Source: Amborella trichopoda (Eukaryota; Streptophyta; Magnoliopsida; Amborellales; Amborellaceae). From it: a stretch of 64,000 bases of DNA. A program made the position numbers and the translations under genes. The DNA lies in NCBI RefSeq assembly GCF_000471905.2, contig NW_006496628.1, forward strand, positions 1,436,123 to 1,500,122, written 5' to 3'. Below are positions 56,640 through 64,000 of this stretch, piece by piece. Numbering within the stretch: position 1 is the first letter of the stretch; the number at the start of each line of letters is the position of its first letter. The notes under the pieces were generated by a model. That model made no database searches and was not told the DNA's origin. It saw nothing but the letters and a program-made list of their open reading frames with translations.

Positions 56640-59340
56640 TATTTGGTAGGTATGAAAATTTTAAAGAGAGAAAGTACTTAAATTTTTTAAAGAGAAACTA
56701 TTTCAAAATTTATAAAAGGAAGAATTATCTCAAATTTAAACTTTAAAGAGAGAAAGTATATTAAAAGTTTAGAAAGTGAATGTATGTTAAAATTTTAGAA
56801 AGAAAAAATATATTAAAATTTTAGAGAGAGAAAGTATCAATTTTTTTTTAGAGAGATGAACTATCTCAAAATTTTATAAAAAAACCTATCTCAAATTTTA
56901 ACTTTTAGAGAGAGAAAGTATGTTAAAATTTTAGAGAGAAAAATTACCAAATCTTTTAGAGAGATGAACTATATCAAAATTTTAACAAGATAAATTATCT
57001 CAAATTTTAACTTTTGGAGAAAGAAAGTATGTTAAAATTTTAGATAGAGAAAGTACCAAAAAACTTTAGAGAGATAAACTATCTCAAAATTTTAGAGAAA
57101 GAAACTATATTAAAATTTAAGTTTTAAAGAGAAACTATCATATTTTAGAGAGAGAAAATGCATGTAAATTTTTAGAAAGAGAAACTATCTAAATTTTTTA
57201 GAGAAAAAACCTATTTCAGAACTTTAGAGAGAAAAACAATTTCATATTTTAATTTTTAGAGAGAAAAAAATTATATCAAATCATAAGTTTTAGAGAGAGA
57301 AAGTATTTTTAAAATTGTAGAGAGAGAAAATATTCTTAAACTTTTAGATAGATTATTATAAATTCTAGAAAGAGAAGCTGCTAAAAAAAATTTAGAGAGA
57401 GAAATATCACTTTTTTTAGAGAGAGAACTATCTCGAAGTTTGAGTTTTAGAGAGAAACTATCTCAAATTTGGAATTTTAGATAGAGAAAATATATTAAAA
57501 TTTTTAAGAATATCAAATTTTAGAGAGAGAAACTACATAAAACTTTTAGAGATGGAAACTATCTCAAAAGTTTTGGAGAGAAAAATTATCACAAAATTTA
57601 AGTTTTAGAGAGAGAAAGTATTTTAAAATTTTGGAAAGATGACTATATGAAATTTAAGATAAAAAACGTACATGAAAATTTTAGAGATAGAAACTATCTC
57701 AAAATAATTTAGACAGAAACTAACTAAAATTTTATGTTTTAGAGAGAGAAAGTATCTCAAATTTTAAACTTTAGAGAGAAAGTATATCAAATTTTAGAGA
57801 GGCACTATATAAAATTTTAAAAAGAGAAACTATTTCAAAATTTTAGAGAGAGAAACTATCTCAAAATTGAAGTTTTAAATAGAAACTGTCATATTTTAGA
57901 GAGAGAAAGTACATGTAAATTTTTAGAGAGATAAACTATCTCAATTTTTTGGAGAGAGAAACTATTTCAAAACTTTTAGAGAGAAACAATCTCATATTTT
58001 AATATTTAGAGGGAGAAAAACTACATCATATCTAAAGTTTTAGATAGAGCAAGTATTCTTAAAATTGTAGAGAGAGAAACTATTCTTAAACTTTTCGAGA
58101 GAAATTATTATAAATTCTAGAAAGGGAAACTACCAAAAAAAATTTAGATAGATAAATATCTCATTTTTTAGAGAGAGAAACTATCTCGAAGTTTAAGTTT
58201 TAGAGAGAAACTATCTCAAATTTGGAATTTTGGAGAGAAAAAATATATTAAAATTTTTAAGATAAAAATTATATCAAATTTTAGAGAGAAAAACTACCTA
58301 AAAACTTTTAGTGATAGAAACTATCACAAAATTTTTGGAGAGAAAAACTATCGCAAAATTTATGTTTTAAAGAGAGAAACTATTTTAAAATTTTGGAAAG
58401 ATAACTATATCAAGTTTTAGATAAAGAAAGTACATGAAATTTTTAGAGAGAGAAATTATCTCAAAAAATTTTAGAGAGAAACTATCTCAAATTTTAAGTT
58501 TTAGAGATAAAAAGTATCTCAAATTTTAAACTTTAGAGTGAAAGTATATCAAATTTTAGAGAGACACTATATCAAATTTTAAATAGGGAAACTATTTCCA
58601 AATTTTAGTTAGAGAAACTATCTCAAAATTTAAGTTTTAGAGAGAGAAAGTATGTCAAATTTTTAACTTTAGAGATAAAGTATACTAAACTTTTGAGAGA
58701 CACTAACAAATTTTAAAAAGAGTAACTATTTCAAAATTTTAGAGAGAGAAACTATCTGAAATTTGAAGTTTTAGAGAGAGAAAACATCTTAAAATTTAAG
58801 AGAATAACTATCTAATTTTAGAGAGAGAAAGTACATAGAAAGTTTTAGAAAAAGAAACCATCGCAAAATGGTTAGAGAGAAATTATCTCAAAGTTTAGCT
58901 TTTAGAAAGAGAAAGTATTTTAAAATTTGAGAGAACAACTATATCATATTTTAGAGAGTGAAACTACTTAAATCTTAAAATTTAAGAGAGTAACTATATC
59001 AAATTTTAGAGAGAGAAAGTACTTGAATTTTTTTAGAAAAAGAAACCATCGCAAAATTTTTAGAGAGAAATTATCGTAAATTTTAGCTTTTAGAAAGTGA
59101 AAGTATCTTAAAATTTGATAGAACAACTATGTCATATTTTAGATAGTGAAACTACTTAAAAATGTTTAGAGAGATAAACTATCTCAAAATTATTGACGAG
59201 GGGAACTATCCCAAGTTTTAAATTTTAGAGAGAGATTATCTTAAAATTTTAGAAGGATAAACTATATTAAATTTTAGAGAGAGTAAAGCACCAAAAAATT
59301 TAGAGAGAGAAATTATCTCGACATTTTTATATCGACAATT
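56640..59340 (+). repeat. Large degenerate minisatellite, TTTTAGAGAGAGAAACTATC units
   Basis: About 2.7 kb of units of roughly 25-40 bases with the pattern AAATTTTAGAGAGAGAAA and CTATCTCAAAATTTTAG. About 80 or more units are present, all diverged. Higher-order similarity is seen, since 57080-57540 resembles 57830-58300. No frame is coding. Confidence 0.93.
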
Positions 59341-59574
59341 TCAAATTTTAAATTATGGATAGAAAAACCTCATCTTTTTAAACATAAATGCCCTTCATAT
59401 ACACATAAACCATTTTGGCTAGATTTAAAGTTGACTTTTGGATCCAGTAGCACATTGTCGAAGCACACCATCATATTGCTGGAGCACACAAGTGTCGGAC
59501 CGCCTTAAGACAATTACCGGACTAAAACTAAATATTGTCGAACCACCCTTTACATAGTATCAGATTCTTGGAAT
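59341..59574. other. Transition between two minisatellites
   Basis: It has degenerate words of the next array (CATTGTCGAAGCACACCATC, TGTCGGACCGCC). Confidence 0.5.
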
Positions 59575-59805
59575 CCAGTAACATCTACTGCCGAATTGCC
59601 CTTTGCAACTGCCAGACAGCCCTTTACAACTGTCGGACCACACTTTACACAGTGCCAGAGCCTTATTACTGGATCGCACTTTACACAGTGTCGGACCCTA
59701 CTGCCGAACTGCACTTTACACAGTGTTAAACCCTACTTTTGGACCGTACTTTACATAGTGCTGGAGCCCTACTGCTGGACCATTACACAGTGCCGGGGCT
59801 CCTAG
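59575..59805 (+). repeat. Minisatellite, about 36 bp units (ACTTTACACAGTGTCGGACC)
   Basis: CTTTACA starts at 59643, 59679, 59714 and 59749, about 35-36 bases apart. Units follow CGGACCGCACTTTACACAGTG, with CCCTACTG between. The open frame 59596-59805 is a repeat artefact. Confidence 0.88.
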
Positions 59806-60394
59806 TTTGGTGGGATAGAGGAGAGAGAGGCATGGGTAAGTTGCATAAAAAGTGTAGTCTTGGGGTTTTGTAATTTTCCCAATATTTTATGCTCTCGCAG
59901 GAGCATTTCCTTCAGTCCCTAAGTGTACGTTAGGGGCGACGTAGGCACACAACCTTAACCAACTAAAGGAAAATTTACGAATGGATGTCATCTCAATGCC
60001 TTTGTTACCGTATGGGTCTTATTTTTCTGGAGATTTTTTTTATGGCTACCCATCTGTCTCACATTTCCAACACTTCAACAGATAAAAAATCTTACAAATT
60101 TTGGCCTTTTTTCTTAATCAAGGCCTATCAAGTATTAACAATATCAGACGACATGTTGTTCGGTGTTTATAATATCGGACAGCTCAACTTCCTAAATTGT
60201 ATGATATTAAAAATATTATAAATAATAATAATGATTATTTATTTAATATAATAGAATTTAATTAATATATAATATAATTTAATATAATAAAATACTTTTC
60301 TATGATGAAACATGCAATAGATAGAAATGTTTAACTATTAGAATATTTCTTCTAATATAAGAATAAAAATTTGTATTCTATTATTTAATGGAAA
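59806..60394. other. Intergenic, no recognisable gene or element
   Basis: AT-rich sequence. Nothing supported. Confidence 0.6.
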
Positions 60395-60665
60395 ATTATT
60401 TTATGCGGGTTGAACTGTATTTCTACATTATATGCCCTAGAGGTATAAAGCATCCATCTTAAAGTTGGATAGGTGGCCCATCTAAAAATAATTGTGACTA
60501 ATAGTCTAAATATTTTCTTAATATTATTATTATTTCTAGTTTTCAATTATTATTTTTTCATATTTATGATCTCCATGTTAAAGATTATATGTAATCTAAA
60601 AATTAGGATAAAATTATGTTTGACAATATATATTTATTACCAAGCCCACATATCTACAATATGCT
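60395..60665. repeat. Dispersed repeat, copy B
   Basis: Partner of 44515-44790, in the same orientation, diverged. Confidence 0.7.
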
Positions 60666-60698
60666 GGCTGGCCACATGGAAACTGTATCCTTATTTAA

Positions 60699-62532
60699 TG
60701 TTGGAAATATGACCTTTCAATGGCTAAATTCCAAAAGTCTCTCATTCAGTGGGAGTGATTGAGAAATAGAATATGGGTGCTTTGCGAAACGGGGTTCATA
60801 TTCTTATATCTCGAGTACTTGAGGCTGTGAGTGTTTTGCGTTCGAGAAAGCAATTTTTCAAGGAGGTATGAGGGTCACCTCCTAGTTAGGATCTTGTTTA
60901 TAGTAGCCTCATGATTGCCCTAATTAACCAGGGCTTGGAGTATCCCATCGAGTACGATAGAACCCGAGTATTTTTATGAGTAACAACCATGTATGGAATG
61001 GTCATAACTTATGAGACATAAGTCTGTATTCTGACACAAGACCATTCTATAACATATGTACTAACATTCGCATGGGAAGCCACTCTTCCAAATCCATTAT
61101 TCGAGTTTGGAAAAGCCAATGCACATGTGCTTTGAGAGGACCCATGTACTTGTGTTGGAATATGTCCATAGGGGTGCACCTGTAATCCATTGAGAGCTAG
61201 ATGGAGAGGGGTGCACCTATAATCTATTGAGAGCCAGATGATGGGAAGCTTTGGCTCAGTGACTGTGATGTGACTAATTATGTTTCTCTGCCATAGATTG
61301 TGGAGCATAAGTCCATTAGGTTAGCTTGAGACACCGACAGAACATCATTATGGACTAGCCCAATGGAGCACTCCAATATTTAGATGATATCTCACTTACC
61401 CTTTGTCTAATTAATTATGATGAGAAATGATGAATAAATGTTTATAAATATTTATTGTAAATTTTGAAGAATTTTTCAGAATTTTTTATTGACAAAAATA
61501 TACTTTTAATATTTGTTTAGACTTAATTTCATTTGAGGACTGCCACATGACACACCTGAGTGGCCATAGGGTGGCCACATGGTACCCCTGGTCCCACCAT
61601 AAGATCAACACCCAACTGAGCATTAATCCCAAGGTGGGGGATGTGGATGGTAGATATTCTTTTGTATTGTATATTATTATTTGGCTTGTTATATTATATT
61701 ATAACTTAAGGTATATTTTTGTCACATGTTTATTTAATTCACACAAGTGTCTTTATTGACATGTGTAATGTCCATTTTAATTTAATTTCAATATTGAATT
61801 CAAAGTAAAATCATATTTTGTATTTGAATTTCAAAATATTTTCACTTGTATGAATGGGACATTAAGCTCATTGTGGCTAGTTTGAAATATTAGATCTATA
61901 AGATGATTAGTTCTCATAAAGTGATGTCCTTTCACATGTGTTAGTTTTACCGTTTATTTTATTGCTCATTACCCTTGATGGTTCTCTACACTATTTGATT
62001 ATTTAAAATTAAGGGCATTTGTGTAAGGGCAAGTTGGATTCACTTGAAATAAAAATATAGACCTAAGGATAAAAGAGTAAAGTAGTCTTACCTAGGGTTT
62101 AATGTGGGTGATAATGGTGTTAAATCTCATCCTTTCATCTTAGTAGTTCGATGATGATGGGTGGCTATGGTATATTAGCTTTTCTTGTGCCTTTGGATAG
62201 ATGCATCAAAGGTGTTGATGATATAGTTAGTCTCTCTCCCTCAAGTTCCTTTTGACATGCTTTTACCCCTCTCTGTGGAACACTTGTTAACTAACAAAGA
62301 GAGTGGTTTTCACTTTGTTCACTTGAGGGAAACCCCATATATCTATACAAGTATTTGAATATGTATATACGTGTTGTGGCCTTCAAAATAGAAATTTGTT
62401 ACAATTACTTATTACAATTTTATCTTTACCGATTCAACAAACTAATCTTATTCAAACTACAAAGAGCTTTATCTTATTCTAATCCATAAAGAGATATACA
62501 GTAGATGTCATCAACGACGCATTTTCTAACAA
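60699..62532 (-). repeat. Candidate copia LTR (borders tentative)
   Basis: On the minus strand TGTTAGAAAATGCGTCG at 62532 follows a purine tract (GAGGGTAGGGAT), as a 3' LTR would. A matching end could be ATTTCCAACA at 60699. That gives 1834 bases, which is long; the true end may lie closer. It contains a 40 bp duplication with GGGGTGCACCTGTAATCCAT at about 61171-61243 and a TATA-like TATAGATATAT (minus) near 62345. Confidence 0.35.
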
Positions 62533-62639
62533 TCCCTACCCTCAAACTAATGGGGGTGTAACAACATTAATTTTCCCATTAATTAATCGTGGTTCCCTTA
62601 AGTCAAGGTCTTAGTAAAAATGCCAGCAATATGAAGACT

Positions 62640-63190
62640 TCACCACTTGAGAAATTATTTGGGCATCCACCTAAATACTCCTTACTTTGATCCTTTGATT
62701 GTGCATGTTTTGTTCTTGAACCTTCTTAACAAGAGTAGGCAATCTATTAACTAAGTATATACTAGTTAAGAAGGCTTTCGCCCAAATTATTTTAGGCATA
62801 TTTGAATGAAGAAGAAGAGCCCTAGCAGTCTATTTTTTCTTTATGCAACACCATTGTGTTGGGGTGTATGAGGACAACTTCTTTGATGTAAAATTCATTA
62901 TTTAGCTAAGAAATCTTCGAATGCCTGTGACATATATTCTCCACTTAAGTCCGTGCGAAATTTTTTTACCCTCTTGTTAATTAGGTGATCACTATGGCAT
63001 GAAATTCCTTAAACACCTGTAAGACTTCATATTTTCAATGTAAGAAATATATCTGATAATATCTAGACCAATCATTGATAAAGGAAACAAAACAAAGTTT
63101 TCTGTTATGAACCGATGGGTGTAAGTCCCCACACATCACTATGAATTAAATCAAAAGTAAAAATGACCCAAGTCATATTAGAAATGAAAG
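62640..63190 (-). pseudogene. Ty1/copia integrase remnant
   Basis: Read on the minus strand with shifts: HSDVWGLTPIGS, then CLRNFMP, GLKWRIYVTGIRRFL (a GGEYMS-like core), TPTQWC in place of TPQQNG, and ARALLLHSNMPKIIWAKAFL, TSIYLVNRLPTL. These are the integrase core steps of copia elements. RT and RNase H should follow before the 3' LTR but are absent, so the copy is deleted. Confidence 0.8.
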
Positions 63191-64000
63191 GTAAAATCAC
63201 AACTTTGGTCAGAATACATGGTCAGGCCTAGATTTATCTCGCTCGGGCTCCCTCAAGGACCCGGGCTCGATGAACCCCCTCTTCGACAACTGCTTGTCTG
63301 GGGCACGTGTGAGCCTCGTGTGCCATGTGCAGATAGGTATTTCCAATAGTAAAAGGATTTTAAAGCGATGAAGAGGTGGACTTGAGCACCAACCTCACCA
63401 CGGTTGAGTTCGTGGGATACGCCTAGGCTACAGCTCTCTTAGATCAATTACGAAAGCCCCCCGACTGTCCAGCAACACGGTTTAAATTCGGCTCCGTTCT
63501 GAAATCAACAACTCACTTGAACTCTCACAAAAAGACAGATAATAAAAATATTCTTATAATAAACTCCTCTTTAATGCACTTGTGGGTTAGTGGTTCTAGT
63601 TTTAGGGGAAGAGTGATAGGAAAAATAGGTGAGAAAGAGAGGAAAGAAAGGAATAAGAGTAGGTTGATGAGAGCTTGGTTTAGAGATAAGAGGAAGAAAA
63701 AGAAAATGAGGTGAAAAAAGTGAAAGGATGACTCAAAAATTAGGTAGCCTCCCGACGTAACCTCTCCTAAGAGGTATTACAAGAGACAAGGGAAAGTACT
63801 AGGCTCGAAGCCTTGGTACCTGGAGGATTTGGAAAGTGGAGTTATGGGACTTAGCCCGTAACTATGTTACTAGCCCAAAGAGGCCCCTAAAAGTGATCAA
63901 GGGAGAGAAGAGAAGAGAGTGAAAGAAGATAGAAAATATCTCACAGCTAGAACACTGTATGACCTAGTGGTTAGAGTAGTGTAAGGGTCAACACTCTAAA
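63191..64000. other. Intergenic; possible SINE start at the window end
   Basis: No gene. GACCTAGTGGTTAGAGTAG at about 63962 resembles an A-box region of a tRNA-derived SINE, but the window ends before a B-box could be seen. Confidence 0.3.

Overview
This is a nuclear genomic window from a flowering plant, probably a woody species with a transposon-rich genome. It holds one intact host gene, spread over about 24 kb by long introns. The rest is layered transposable elements, fold-back elements and AT-rich tandem repeats. The chromovirus, copia, Tat, RTE, PIF/Harbinger and Mutator families seen here are all plant families. The species cannot be fixed from the sequence. There are 143 N at 18317-18459.

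Layout. 1-5052: purine and G-rich simple repeats, a diverged ~530 bp tandem repeat, a fold-back element (3228-4205) and nested MITEs. 5053-18316+: a degenerate Ty3/gypsy Tat-lineage LTR retrotransposon with two LTRs, PBS, protease, RT, RNase H, a second RNase H, integrase, and a 3' untranslated region with tandem repeats. A 2195 bp solo LTR with a 5 bp target-site duplication cuts its protease frame. 19336-21033: a Pack-MULE with long terminal inverted repeats and a perfect 9 bp TSD. It carries a rearranged fragment of the nuclear gene for chloroplast ATP synthase subunit b' (atpG). 21980-24280: two RTE-type LINE tails. 24473-31206: a 6.7 kb two-gene PIF/Harbinger transposon (DDE transposase plus Myb/SANT protein), now pseudogenised.

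31902-56144 (minus strand): a complete six-exon gene for a plant YY1-type transcription factor with five C2H2 zinc fingers. I reconstructed it exon by exon; all phases agree and it encodes 389 residues. Intron 2 is 15.6 kb and holds a chromovirus remnant, MITEs, RTE tails, a recent inverted duplication and AT-rich tracts. Introns 3 and 4 contain tandem duplications, and one of them copies the exon 4 splice acceptor. Just upstream of the first exon is a deletion derivative of the same Harbinger family, followed by a 2.7 kb degenerate minisatellite.

59340-64000: a second minisatellite, dispersed repeats, and a minus-strand Ty1/copia integrase remnant with a candidate LTR boundary. No tRNA, rRNA or CRISPR was found. 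The unusual structures are the Pack-MULE gene capture, the nested LTR, the pairing of an autonomous-type Harbinger with its derivative, and the duplicated splice acceptor in YY1.
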